Of a stretch of 64,000 nucleotides of DNA, positions 45,864 to 56,341 are shown one piece after another. Both the position numbers and the translations under genes were made by a program. The notes under the pieces are model-generated. The model did no database searches. It was not told where the DNA came from and worked only from the letters and a program-made list of their open reading frames with translations. Within the stretch, counting starts at the first letter, position 1. The number at the start of each line of letters is the position of its first letter. This DNA is from Hyaloperonospora brassicae. Lineage: Eukaryota; Oomycota; Peronosporomycetes; Peronosporales; Peronosporaceae. The stretch covers positions 609,001 to 673,000 of the forward strand of contig CANTFL010001446.1 of NCBI GenBank assembly GCA_947650285.1, given 5' to 3'.

Positions 45864-46863
45864 GTACATAAATTCAATGCAGCAGTAAAAGTTTGGTTAG
45901 TATTAGCAAATCCAATAGCATGAAGGAGCGGAAGGCTGTAGGCATTTGTCTTTATGTGCAGTCAATCATAAAAATTTGTGATGACGATATGTCAATCCCT
46001 TGGTCACATCGGGCTGCCAAAACAGGTGTCGAACGTGGTTGTCTTCGTCCACTGCAACCGTGGATATTTAATTTTTGGTCCTTCAGGTGCTGCAGCAGAG
46101 CTTCCGTGTGTGATTTTCCGTCGAGTGACTTTCTGTTTGTATTCTGAACGATGTTGAGGGCATCCTTTGCATCTAGAAGGACACTCTGCTCCTTAAACTT
46201 TTTAACAGTAACCTATATAAATCACAATGAGACAAACTATCAGATAATGACTTGCTGTATATGACTTCAACACGCACGCATACCCGAGGAGCATCTCCAT
46301 CTTGATACATCGGAACGACCTTGGAATTAATGTCTTCAGTTTCTCTTGTCGCACGTCGCGCGGCTGGTAGCGCTGAGCATAGTCTTGCTGATACAACGGG
46401 AGTGACCTGTGTGGCAGTTGTTTAAACAAAGCGTTGACCATGCACTTTCTTCTGGGGCGTGCTGGTCATACATGATCACGAGCTCATATAAACAGCCAAC
46501 CTTTTTTGTCCCGAGATCTCGCATTGACGCGCGCCGACTGTGGGATCTCCTATAATGTTTTCCCTGCAAACATGCGAGAAAACTGCGCTTGCGACTATCC
46601 GAACGGCTGCGGGGTACACTAATAGCAAAACCTTGGCGTACGGCGTACTGCTTCAAAGCTTCTACAGCCGTCTTTTGACTGTCAAAAGACCCGACCGGTG
46701 GAGATTCTTCACAGATCCATGGGAGATCAGCGGCGGCAGGATTTGGGCCAGCATCGACTTGGAACGTAACCTGATTGTCAGCGACGACATAATTAGTATT
46801 AACCTTAACGACCATAGCAGTGGCAGCAGCGGTAGTGGAGGCGGATGACGTGCCCATCATCAT
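42752..46863 (-). pseudogene. MULE transposase with FAR1 and SWIM domains, duplicated C-terminal half
   Basis: The ATG at 46863 lies 18 bp inside the right terminal repeat. Residues 1-175 are open: a low-complexity start, then a FAR1-like DNA-binding domain (AVEALKQYAVRQGFAISVP, KVGCLYELVIMYDQH). The catalytic region follows with frameshifts; DCDLGLINAI near 45770 is the MULE acidic motif, and the frame at 45448-45780 overlaps it out of phase. The SWIM finger (44924-45322) reads ECTGHYVRV then IPYAHIIC, with tyrosine where the third cysteine belongs. The C-terminal knuckle CSHCHRPGHDHSRY has its last cysteine as tyrosine. The SWIM and C-terminal parts recur at 42752-43669. Not functional as it stands. 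Confidence 0.85.
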
Positions 46864-46880
46864 GCCTTGGACAACGAATG

Positions 46881-47059
46881 ATTTCTTTTTGGATTATCGT
46901 GGCCTAACCATGTTACAGGTGCATTTCTACTTCGCTTATCCTGTAATATTCGAATTAACATGGCCTTTATGTGATACCACGGTTGTCATATAAACATTTA
47001 GTCGAATGGATAGGCGCCGGTGTATTTAGCAAGAATGCCCGGTGTATTTAGCCTTTCCC
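46881..47059 (-). repeat. Right terminal inverted repeat of the MULE
   Basis: Reverse complement of 42661-42840 with scattered differences and one indel region. Followed directly by TCCTACTTA. Confidence 0.9.
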
Positions 47060-47205
47060 TCCTACTTATGTTGGAAACATTTCTATTGAAGCTCGATAGA
47101 AAGTGGATTTTCTTTACCCTTTTTGGTACATATTAAAAAGGGCTAATGAATAGCCTATCCGTAACACAGTTTTTTAGGCGAACACCTATGTGTTTTTACA
47201 ATTTC
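47060..47205 (+). repeat. Right half of the repeat that hosts the MULE
   Basis: It continues the sequence interrupted at 42660 and matches the minus strand of 19861-20000 (ACCCTTTTTGGTACAT, AAAAAGGGCTAATG, GTAACACAGTTTT, CGAACACCTATG). It carries the same hairpin-forming phrase. Confidence 0.8.
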
Positions 47206-48560
47206 CCTCAAACAATGCTGACAAAGGCGGTCGGTGGAGTGTCGTCTGCGTCCTGCGCTAGGCATGTGTGATGTGTAAATAAGACCGGCTCCGCCCGATA
47301 CGTGTCGTTGTAAATCGTTTTGACCATGTCGGACATTCAGACTAGATTTGCGGAGCCTCTGATCGTCTGGTCCCATTGCTTCATCGCATTTGATACGGGT
47401 GGCCTAGTAGACGTTGTGCATGTTAGTTCGATCCACTAGGCAATGACATCGACACATGGACGTTTCGTTTTGGTATAGTTACACTCTTCGTCACTTTGTC
47501 TTGCTGGCAACACCGCCTCTGATCCAGCACAGGCTTATGCACCCGTTGCGTTGCGCGTGTTAGGTACGTTTGTCTACGTTCTTGGTCGCAGGATGTGACC
47601 ACACGCACACCCGCAGCCGTGTATTCCTCGAAAGAGCCTGCGCGATGTTCAGACCGGGGCGGCTCTACGCAGGCTTTTTGTACCGTCTTCGGGCATACAT
47701 AGCGCGTGCTTCTCGGATGATGACCTTTGCGCTCTCTTTTTTGGGTTCCAGTGGGGGTCAGGAAGTCGATGTTGTCAGAAAAATCGAGTCGTGATTGACG
47801 GATCAGCGGGCAGGTGCTTGTGCAAGACACGGATGGAACCCATTAACTCCGAGCGACGTATGTAGACAGAGCCGCTCAAGCCAGCGCTTTTTGCTGTGCA
47901 ACAATATCGCCGGCTTCTTTGCGACAGTAGCCGCCACGGCTTATCTGATCTGCGCCTAGCCACCACAAGAGCACAATTGGATTATGTGGATCACTGGTTG
48001 GCCCTTGTTCATTTTTTGATGCACAAACACAATGCCAACAAGTGCTTATTAGTTAGCCCTCTTTCTCGGTCCTTGCAGTCGATTTTGCTGTGTACTTCCA
48101 CTGTCTTTTTGACGAAGTTTTTTTCGTTGCAAGCCCCTGTCCGATTTCTGAACCGAAGCGTATACATCATTACGCAGGCCATACTTGACACCATCAGCTC
48201 AAACATTGACAGTGTCGCGTTAGTAGAAATGACAGCCATCACTTTCTATCGCGGCAGATGGCTTTGCTGTGTGACCCTGATTCGAAGTAATTATTGTACA
48301 CAGATCGGACCACAGCTACCGCGCGTACACTACCCATAGACCAACGGCACACAGGTGGCATGAACGCTGCAGTGACATAAGATCAGTAAAATAGAGCTGG
48401 TACATCGCGAAGCCAGACCCGCTCTTACTTATTGAATATTCGATAGCAATTGTTGAGACCAGAGTAAATACGGAACAGATTACTAACTTCGAAAAGATTT
48501 GTCCTAAGCTTGATTTAGAATGTTCACATCAAGCAATCAACGAAAGCGCTCGGTACCCGT
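47206..48560. other. Unidentified DNA upstream of the effector candidate
   Basis: Moderate GC, with overlapping frames on both strands. The largest, 47896-48339 on plus and 47423-47830 on minus, have no recognised domain. I do not assign a gene. Confidence 0.4.
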
Positions 48561-48576
48561 CTCTCATTTCGCAAAG
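48561..48576 (+). promoter_or_regulatory. Oomycete-type initiator
   Basis: CTCTCATTTCGCAAAG resembles the oomycete initiator (YTCANTYY with A/T- or C-rich flank). It would place transcription start near 48565, about 36 bp upstream of ATG 48601 and downstream of the alternative ATG at 48520. It therefore supports the later start codon. Confidence 0.45.
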
Positions 48577-48600
48577 TGCTTATCGGTCATCAAGCGTATC

Positions 48601-49527
48601 ATGCCTTTGCTCAGAATTGTGATCACAGCTTCGTTGATCGTTGCGGCGATTGTTGCTGCATCAATATCCATTGCCGATGATCAGACATTCGTTACTGCTC
48701 GCAACAGATCCTCTGCATCTCCTCGCAGGGTGAAGGGCCCTTCCGTCACGCCAAGACTTGTCAAACTTCAAGACTATGATGGGATCTGGACTCAACATGA
48801 AGGCCAGAACGATGAGGACAGGGCGTTTTCATGGTCGGCTGTATTTGAAGCAGTCCTCAAGTGGATTAGGAGCTTCTGGGATGGAACCAAGACGAAAACA
48901 CTCATCATTAATGTTGGCAGGCGCATGGAAAAGGAGGAGGTCATCGAGGGTCAGGACATTATCGACATGGAAACGTTTGTCGAGCTGCTGCGTGACGAGT
49001 TCCGAATCCCGAACCGCCATTGGAAGTATGATGACGTCGTCAAATGCTTGACCGAAGGAAGCGTGTTGGACAACTATAACATCCCTCGCGTATCGCATGA
49101 AGACCTAATGGAGGCTTTTCATCTGCTCCGCGAACAACCTAGAATGCAGGTTCACGCCGACCGCATGCAGAGCATTTTAGCGAACTGGTATCCAAGTCTG
49201 CTCTGGACAAAACTGCGCACTTTGTGGCTTTCGTCCAAGGTGACCCCAGAGGAACTTTATCGGATTTTGCCGACTGGCAAGCGCGTGAACTTTCGGTCCA
49301 TTCGCGAACAGTACGGCTTGAATGCTGCAGCGGATTCATATAAACATATGCTGGCTCCGATGTTCATGTACATCGACCTTTACCGCGCGAAATACGGCTA
49401 CAGCAAGGAAGCGGAGAAGAAGTTGATGAAGTTCTATATCGAGCAGGCTGAATATCTTCGTCCCACGTTCAAAGAAGGAAAGATCTGGAGCGACCGAGAC
49501 ACGGAACTAGCGAATGATGGAGCGTAG
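48601..49527 (+). CDS. Secreted RXLR-like effector candidate (308 aa)
   Basis: From ATG 48601 the protein starts with a clear signal peptide (residues 1-25, hydrophobic core SLIVAAIVAA, likely cut after SISIA). An upstream in-frame ATG (48520) would put 27 charged residues before it and is disfavoured. After the signal come basic residues with RRVK (42-45) and RLVK (52-55) in the RXLR position, then an acidic dEER-like NDEDR (70-74). No exact RXLR is present, as is common in downy mildew effectors. The C-terminal part is helical; WLSSKVTPEELYRILPTG (209-226) resembles the W-containing repeat of WY-type effectors. There are no stops or introns. Such proteins are secreted and act in the host plant cell. 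It stands alone between transposons, typical of effector genes. The target is unknown. Confidence 0.68.
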   Translation: MPLLRIVITASLIVAAIVAASISIADDQTFVTARNRSSASPRRVKGPSVTPRLVKLQDYDGIWTQHEGQNDEDRAFSWSAVFEAVLKWIRSFWDGTKTKTLIINVGRRMEKEEVIEGQDIIDMETFVELLRDEFRIPNRHWKYDDVVKCLTEGSVLDNYNIPRVSHEDLMEAFHLLREQPRMQVHADRMQSILANWYPSLLWTKLRTLWLSSKVTPEELYRILPTGKRVNFRSIREQYGLNAAADSYKHMLAPMFMYIDLYRAKYGYSKEAEKKLMKFYIEQAEYLRPTFKEGKIWSDRDTELANDGA

Positions 49528-51717
49528 CAGAAGCCAAAGATTGGCTCGCAGGACACAGTGCGGAAGTGCTGCGCACCGTGACGTAACCTGCAATACGTGG
49601 GAGGGTAAGTAAGTAGAAGCAGTAACACACAGCCCTCAGCTGAAGCTTCGTTTTAGTGCTGTTTCATCGATACTGAGTACGAACGACTTTTCAGTCAATA
49701 TACATCTGGAACAAGCGATTCGTTAGATTGATTACATATATCGTATGCCAACGTGAGACCTAATTGCACATTGCTATACTTTTGCTGCGCAGGTGTTGGA
49801 GGGTCAAGACAAGCAAGTACAACAGTGACGCACGTAAACTCATAATGAATCTTAACTACCAACATCGAGAATGGCATGGCAGTCAGAATTTGCTCACTTC
49901 AATCAATGGGTTGAGCCCGTTTATATGACATTGACGATAGGAGATGTCAAAAAGGAACGTATACTTGCGAGCAATTATTCTGGTATTATACTTTGAAAAG
50001 TTATAATTAGCGATTGCTGTAAACTGGCCGATGCAGGTTAATGTATTTACAAATAAGCGTCCAGTAAACGCTGGCTCGCGCAATGGATAGTTAGTAGATA
50101 GCTATTAAGCGTGCTTGTGATTTCAAATAGCATACAAAAGGTGATGATAGATTCATTGATAACCTATGTTCTATCATATACACTTCATGTCTTCTATATA
50201 CCTAGGTTGCCACGAGTTGCATGATCTTTTTGCACTTTTGTGTACATGAATGTTCGAGGAATTTGTCCATACTACGGATTTGGGTAAAGTATACTCAATG
50301 CGGCTTAGGTGAGCTCAAACTGTATGCTGTATACCGACTTCGATTTATAGGGGTGAACCTTTCACATTAACTACCATTATAAGGTTTGCTAATAATGAAT
50401 ATTACAATAAATATTCCTCTTTGAATATCACAACACAACGTAATATTCTTTCGGTGACCAATAGGTGTAAAAGCATTGGTTGATATCTTAAATAGTATAA
50501 CACATTAATCGTTGCTTGACGTGCGCGATAAGTGGTGAGTAGACGTCACAACACATGTTTGTATACTAATGTACTCAAGTTAGGACTAATTGACAGATTC
50601 AGACATCAATGACCTTAGGTTTAGTACACTTTCAAATTTTACTGCTACTCAGTAGCAACGCCTTAGTAGCAACGCCTTAGAAGTTCAGCCTCGCTTTGTA
50701 GTGCACTTGGGGCGAAAGGGCACAAACAACCAATCTTGTTAGTAGGATTTAATCCGTACTTTTTATTATCGAGTGACTCTTATTACCTATTACAAATCGC
50801 TCTATTACATCTGGTAGCATTCTTCTTTCGTATTACGATCCCAATCGCAATTTGCCATCCAACTCGGTGTAAGGGTTGCATTCACGCCACTCATAATAGG
50901 ATTTGCCTGTTGTATATACATTGTATAAGCTACAAAAAATGATAAATCTAGGTGACTGATTGTGGTCCAACCATGATCGCCATATTGTTATCTCTACAGG
51001 AAGACGAGTACCATGTTGCAATGGCCACTTTCAGGCATATTAAATCGGAACGCCTACAACATTCAGTGCTTTTCTTCCAATACAGCGAGGTGCCTAAACT
51101 TAGTGGTACTACAGGAAACTGAGTGTTTGACTGCGGAATTTTTTTAAATATAATGTATTAAGGATATATATTCAAATGATTGCCAGACGCGTTTTAGCCT
51201 GCCTCCGCGGGCCTCCTCTGTGTATCATCGAAAGCAAGTGAGCACTATCTGTTCAGCTGCCTCAACCCTAGCCACACATTAACATTTGATTTAGTATTCT
51301 AGAAAAACCTCAAATGCGGTCTTTATCAGCACAACTTAGTATACTTCACCGCCGGACACTCAGCACCTAGCTACATTCGATATAATACCTTCCAACGTTT
51401 ACATTAGGAACTGCTTAGCGATCTGCGATAAATCGATGCTGTTGTCGGGCCGACGTAATAGCATCGATCTGAAAGCACATTGGGTTCATTTATTGCACGA
51501 CAATGTTGGTAAAGAGATACTCTCTTTATACTATGTCTTCAAGTTCGACGTCGCCATCAAATCATGTCGCGTTTGAGCCGATGCGTGATGGTGGAGTTCG
51601 ACATGTACATGTTGAGACATAAAGATCTAGCTTCACGAGGTAAACATTTGGGTTGTATGATAATCCAAAGCGCGGTCGAGATACTCTTTTAAGCCGTCGC
51701 GTACCAATATCGCTCGG
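49528..51717. other. AT-rich downstream DNA, nothing recognised
   Basis: No supported gene. A 14-bp direct duplication (AGTAGCAACGCCTT twice, about 50651-50678) resembles a phrase in the element A LTR (AAGTAGCAACGCCTTG) and may be a scrap of that family. Confidence 0.5.
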
Positions 51718-52179
51718 TGTAAGGGGATTGCACGTCGGTTGGCATCTGACCAGTAATAAACTCCCATTAAAATGATTTTACAACACCTTATCGTTGTTAG
51801 AGACTATCTTGTGTCAGTCACCAAATTACGAGATCTTGTAAGAGGTATTTTGGATAACACTAGTGTCTCGATAAATTACTTTTCGCATAAGGTGTTCTTT
51901 TGCATTGAACAATTCAATTTTAGTTTCCCTTTTGATATGTTCAAGACACGCGCCCCCCCTGAAGCTTTTTGATATCGTTAAATGTCTCGCAAACGTCTTT
52001 TCAAGAAATCTACCCTTGAGCACCCTATGCTGTGATTCTTTAAATCGTTTAGTCCTCTGAAAAAAGGGACCGTAAACTATTTGAGCTTGTCGACTATCTG
52101 AGCTGAGTTCTTTAAATTAAGTTGCTCGTAGAGCGTTAAAATCTTCCTTTTTTTAAAGGCGCTGTACAGGTCCGCTACA
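51718..52179 (+). repeat. Solo LTR of the element A family
   Basis: It begins TGTAAGGGGATTGCACGTCG and ends TCCGCTACA, collinear with the LTRs of element A but diverged (462 bp). Flanks CTCGG (51713-51717) and CTCGA (52180-52184) are a 5-bp target duplication with one change. It lacks the extra 49-bp segment found in the 3' LTR of A. Confidence 0.88.
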
Positions 52180-52319
52180 CTCGAGATAAGCTAATGGATC
52201 TGTCTCTGCGAAACGTGAATAATACGCTCCAATAATATTCATGTGTAAATTAGTGATGAGCACACGAAACAAATTTTCTTATTGGATATAATCGATGACC
52301 ATGTCATGCTGACCTGTTC

Positions 52320-54134
52320 TGTGGCAAAGTCATTAATTAAATTTTATGATATGGATCGGTGGCCATCTAATTGAGGCGCCACGTACTGGTGAAAAATGGC
52401 ACCAAGTGATCTGGCGATCCGATGAGAGGCGGAAGGTGATCCCACGGAGATCGACGGACCGGTCCAACGGTCGGCCAAAGGATGGACGTGGAACGGTCTG
52501 AGACGAGGCGCAGAAAGGGGTGATTTTCTTGGAACAATCTGGGACGAGTCGCAGACATCGATGATTTCCACGGTGCAATCTGGGACGAGGGACTAGATTG
52601 AACCAGAAGACCGATCTGAACTGAGAAAGGTACTTCTGAGACCAAGCGATGCGACGTAACTCTGTGACAAAGTTGCAGCATCCAGGTGATCGAAGATACA
52701 CATCACCGATCTCCAATGGGAGTACTGATTTAGGTTAATTATGGACCGATCTGGAAGTGCGGATGTTTGTGGGAGTCCGTGGGACCGTTTTGAGAATTGT
52801 GGATGGTCCCATTGTGCGGCTAAACCCTTGAGGATGGTATCGGACCATGTACAACGAACGGAAGAACATATAGGGCCGGATCGCACTGTGTCGATCCTCA
52901 ACGATCTCGAATTGGGCATCAGATCGGTCATGTTCCCTGCTGATTATGGATATATCGATGATGGAGCTATTGGATTGTGATATACATGCTTTTTGAAGGT
53001 CCGCGAGTGATGTCGCAAAAGTTCAGACCGAAAGAGCCAGTGGAAGCCGGTTGAATTGACGTCGCAAAATGGATTTAGACACATTCGGCATTTGGATACT
53101 ATTTTGGTCTTTTCGGTACCGAAATTGGGTATTAGGTACCGCATTTCGAATTTGCTCCCTTTTTGGTGTCTAGGTACGATATCGGGAGTATTGGCGCTAT
53201 CTTTGAGCACAGGTCACGAGATTTCGACACGTGTTCAAGGGGGCGGTCAAGCTTAAAGGTGATATCGGTTTGGAGAGTGACCTACAGTTTGGAATATGCT
53301 TAAGGATAGGATGGCTATTAATTTGGTTGGATAATAAAACAGTTACCGTTTTTACATATAAAGCACGTCGCAGACTTCTCTTCCGGGCAGGATATTTGGC
53401 CTCCCGTCGATCAAGAGACGTTGCACGCGCCGTGTTTCGTGTACTCACCTTGGATTGTTTGGCCAAGGTGGGGTTAAGGTAACTCAACTCAACTCAAACT
53501 GCTAGGGTAGCAGCAAACAACGGTAAAGGAAAAGGATTTTGGTTACAAGATCGCGAGGCAGCTCAAGTGGTCAGAAGATCTGGATAAGTAGTTCAAGACA
53601 AGACCGAGCAAGACCGAAGCGATCTACAGGGCAGATCGGCACGTTTCATTTTGGCGAAACAAGCAACCGATCCACCCACATTGCGCACTTCCGGCAAGAT
53701 TGGCCGATCTCGAGACCAGATCGGACCGATCCCAACGCAAGATCGACGCAAGACAATTATTTGCTGAGTGAAGATTTCCGCACAGCGAAGACCCCGATCC
53801 CGAAGACAAATCGAGATCGGTGTGATTCAAGATCGAGATCGCGACATCGCCCAAGAGTGACTGCCGCGACTCAAGATCAAGATCGCAGAACCCCGTTCGT
53901 GGTGTGAAGATTTCCGCACCGGAAGCGAACGCTCAACCCAACCTCTCAGCGAGATCGACATCTCCCAAGGCCGTTACGAAGAGCTCAAGCCAGCCCAACC
54001 GACGGGTACACAAGGTGAGCACAAGGTTATACAGCAAGGCACGGATCGGAGTACCCCCTCCGTGAGTCGGCAAGTCTGGGCAAGTGGAAGATTGACACTC
54101 ACTAAAGTAATTTTGTGAGATCGACTTCACCACA
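52320..54134 (+). repeat. 5' LTR of element C (1815 bp)
   Basis: It runs from TGTGGCAAAGTC to CTTCACCACA. It is GATC-dense, with paired dyads around GGTACC near 53115-53140. It must hold the promoter and most of the leader, because the coding frame starts at the first base after it. Confidence 0.97.
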
Positions 54135-55034
54135 ATGGTGCGCGTGCCCGGATCTTCTGAGGCCTCTGGATTTCACCGTGATTCCACTTACAAAGATGTC
54201 AAGATCAAGCAAGAACCTGGAATTGAAGTGTCAGCGACAGAGGGATCGACGCAGACACGTAGAAGCACAAGATCCTCAGGTCATCCGAGTTTTGGGAGGG
54301 GCCCTGATGAAATGAAAATGAAAGAGGAAGATCGAGAGATCGATCCGGAAGATAAACCTCAAATACCTCCTAGGGCCCTTTCGGGGGCCACCGCAGATCG
54401 CTCTGCAAAGAGCGATCTGCCGGATGAAAATCCAATGGTGAAAACCAAAACGGCGAAAGCCAAACTCAATACCCTCGTCAGCAGGTCACCTGACATTAAT
54501 ACGAGGAAGACGTTGTCCGGATCGGCACGAAAAAAGAAGAAAGCACCGGGATCGAATACCCTCGTCAGCAGGTCACCAAACACTAACACGAGAAAGACGG
54601 CCAAGAACCCCGCCGGATCGGCACGAAAGAAGAAGAAAGGGCTGGGATCGAATGGCGAAGATCATCTAATCGGAAAACCAATCGGATCGAAGATCGTAGT
54701 CAAAGAAGAATATGATCGTGAGATGGCCCAGATCGCGGTGTCGAAGATGGAGTCGGTGACTCAAATGTGGGAGCGTGCAAAATGGCAGTGCTATTATAGC
54801 CACTTCAAGAAACTGCTCAAAACAGACCCAGTGTTTGATATATTACGGCCTAAGTGGATCGGCTCTCGGGGAAAGCCGATCTCTATCCCACCGCCCGTGA
54901 CTAGCAAACTCGGCGCGATTGATTTGATTTTGCAGATCTTGAATGACACGGGCTTCTGCCCTAATTCTTTCGATGAAGATGAATTGATGGGATGCAGCTC
55001 GGAACAGGTGAAGAACGCAGTAAGCGAGTTCTAG
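54135..55034 (+). CDS. Element C ORF1, basic gag-leader protein (299 aa)
   Basis: ATG 54135 is the first base after the LTR and overlaps the primer site. The N-terminus has VKIKQEP, a SUMO-type consensus. Two 32-residue lysine-rich repeats (LVSRSPDINTRKTLSGSARK, LVSRSPNTNTRKTAKNP) occupy about residues 112-180 and would bind nucleic acid. The rest is helical, with KMESVTQMWERAKWQCYYSH near residue 207. It is in the same frame as the following gag capsid, separated by a TAG (55032-55034) also present in element B, so it may be the N-terminal part of a longer gag. I do not know this domain from another source. Confidence 0.7.
   Translation: MVRVPGSSEASGFHRDSTYKDVKIKQEPGIEVSATEGSTQTRRSTRSSGHPSFGRGPDEMKMKEEDREIDPEDKPQIPPRALSGATADRSAKSDLPDENPMVKTKTAKAKLNTLVSRSPDINTRKTLSGSARKKKKAPGSNTLVSRSPNTNTRKTAKNPAGSARKKKKGLGSNGEDHLIGKPIGSKIVVKEEYDREMAQIAVSKMESVTQMWERAKWQCYYSHFKKLLKTDPVFDILRPKWIGSRGKPISIPPPVTSKLGAIDLILQILNDTGFCPNSFDEDELMGCSSEQVKNAVSEF
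54136..54152 (+). other. Primer binding site of element C
   Basis: TGGTGCGCGTGCCCGGA starts one base after the LTR. Its complement would be the 3' end of a tRNA, CCGGGCACGCGCACCA. In element B the TGG reads TAA, so B could not prime normally. The tRNA is not identified. Confidence 0.65.
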
Positions 55035-55052
55035 GAGGTCACGATACTTCTG

Positions 55053-55562
55053 GTGATCAAGACCACCACTCCTAGAGACGGGACCGTCATTCCCTCGGGA
55101 TCACCTCAAGAACACCCCTCAGGATCGACTTATTACGCCTCATCTGACTCCGAGATCGAGTCAGATGGGTCCATCAGCGTTCGTCGGATATCTCTGGGAC
55201 CATTTAGAGGATCGTTTCGAAAGGACAGGATCGGCAAGGTCAGGATTGAAGCCTTTGAAGAGCAAGCCAAGATCGACATACAACCAAGGTCGTCCGTGAT
55301 CTCATGTCTGGAAGAGTTTTCAGGAAAAGGTCGAGACGAAGATTGGGCTTTGAGCTGGATCGACAAGGTCATGTCGGCTTTTGCTCGAGAACAAATACCC
55401 GATGATGAAAAATGTTTGGAGTTTGGTGATTTGCTCACCGCTCCAGCCCGATATTGGTATCTTCAACTGAACGAATCGATACAATTTGATTGGAAGGCGC
55501 TGGTGGAAGAATTCTTGTTCGAGTATTGTGGACACGAAGAATCGGTCGATCAACAATACTAA
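55053..55562 (+). CDS. Element C gag capsid-like ORF (169 aa)
   Basis: It contains the retrotransposon gag signature: DEDWALSWIDKVMSAFARE, then APARYWYLQLNESIQFDWKA and LVEEFLFEYCG (about residues 95-160). Gag capsid proteins assemble the particle. There is no zinc knuckle after it. It lies in the same frame as ORF1 (upstream) and the linker (downstream); the TAA at 55560-55562 that ends it is shared with element B. Either the family uses separate short proteins, reads through these stops, or descends from one inactivated master. Confidence 0.75.
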   Translation: MIKTTTPRDGTVIPSGSPQEHPSGSTYYASSDSEIESDGSISVRRISLGPFRGSFRKDRIGKVRIEAFEEQAKIDIQPRSSVISCLEEFSGKGRDEDWALSWIDKVMSAFAREQIPDDEKCLEFGDLLTAPARYWYLQLNESIQFDWKALVEEFLFEYCGHEESVDQQY

Positions 55563-56249
55563 ATTTCACGAAAACAACAGGATGAGAATCCAATTCGCTT
55601 CTCAGGACAACGTTCACCGCATAAATATAAGGTGAAAAAGATAAAAGCTACTGATCAACCCATCGATATCCCTGTTGGAGAATCTACGGAGGTGAAGATC
55701 GGTATTAGTCAAGCGTTCTCAAGGTTGTGGATCGCACGAGGACTGGATTAGGTGCCAACAGTAAGATACGGCCCTGGCAAGCTATTATATCTGCAGGTGA
55801 CGAATATTGGTGATCAGAAGATCGTGTTACCACCACATACCACGCTCGGTATGTGGATGAAAGGCGAGACAACACCACGATCTCAAGGATACGTGTTGTA
55901 TGGATCTGGCCGATACAAGGAGTGTCAAATTTTAGCGTATGAAAATACTACAGATGAACAATGGAAGTGGCCCGATAATGAATGGATCGAATCTCCAGCG
56001 AATACTGCTAACTATGTTAAATCGATAGAGTTAATGACACGATCAAACGATGATCCGGTGGAAACGGCGAGGGAAGCGGCAGTAATTACTCATCGGATTT
56101 CTAGTGCTAAAACGGGAGGAGAAAGTATCAAATCTGCGTCCGGAGAAGAGAATGCCGTCGTCGATATACTGTCACATGATGAATCGTTTCAGAGTTCTGC
56201 TGACCGGGATTGCGAAGAGGATCTACAGTATTTGACGGAACGAGATTGA
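55563..56249 (+). pseudogene. Element C PR-RT linker fragment with a stop
   Basis: In the same frame as gag. It reads TDQPIDIPVGESTEVKIG, then SRLWIARGLD, a TAG at 55749, then YLQVTNIGDQKIVLPPHTT and GMWMKGETTPRSQGYVLYGS. This resembles the stretch between protease and RT in Peronosporales Gypsy polyproteins. Element B has tryptophan where C has the stop, so the stop is new in C. No D-S/T-G protease motif is found between gag and this linker. Confidence 0.65.
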
Positions 56250-56341
56250 AGAGTGGTTCATCCTTTACACGATAGATCGGTTCAACGTCATATTGATCAA
56301 GATCGAGAAAGTGATCGCTCCTATGCAATGAATCGAGTTAT

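Larger units (their letters stand above)
42661..47059 (-). mobile_element. Mutator-like element (MULE) with 9-bp target duplication
   Basis: About 180-bp terminal inverted repeats (42661-42840 and 46881-47059) start GGGARAGGCTAAATACACCG and are flanked by TCCTACTTA on both sides (42652-42660 and 47060-47068), the 9-bp duplication expected for MULEs. It encodes a FAR1-SWIM transposase on the minus strand. Without the internal duplication the element would be about 2.75 kb. Confidence 0.93.
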
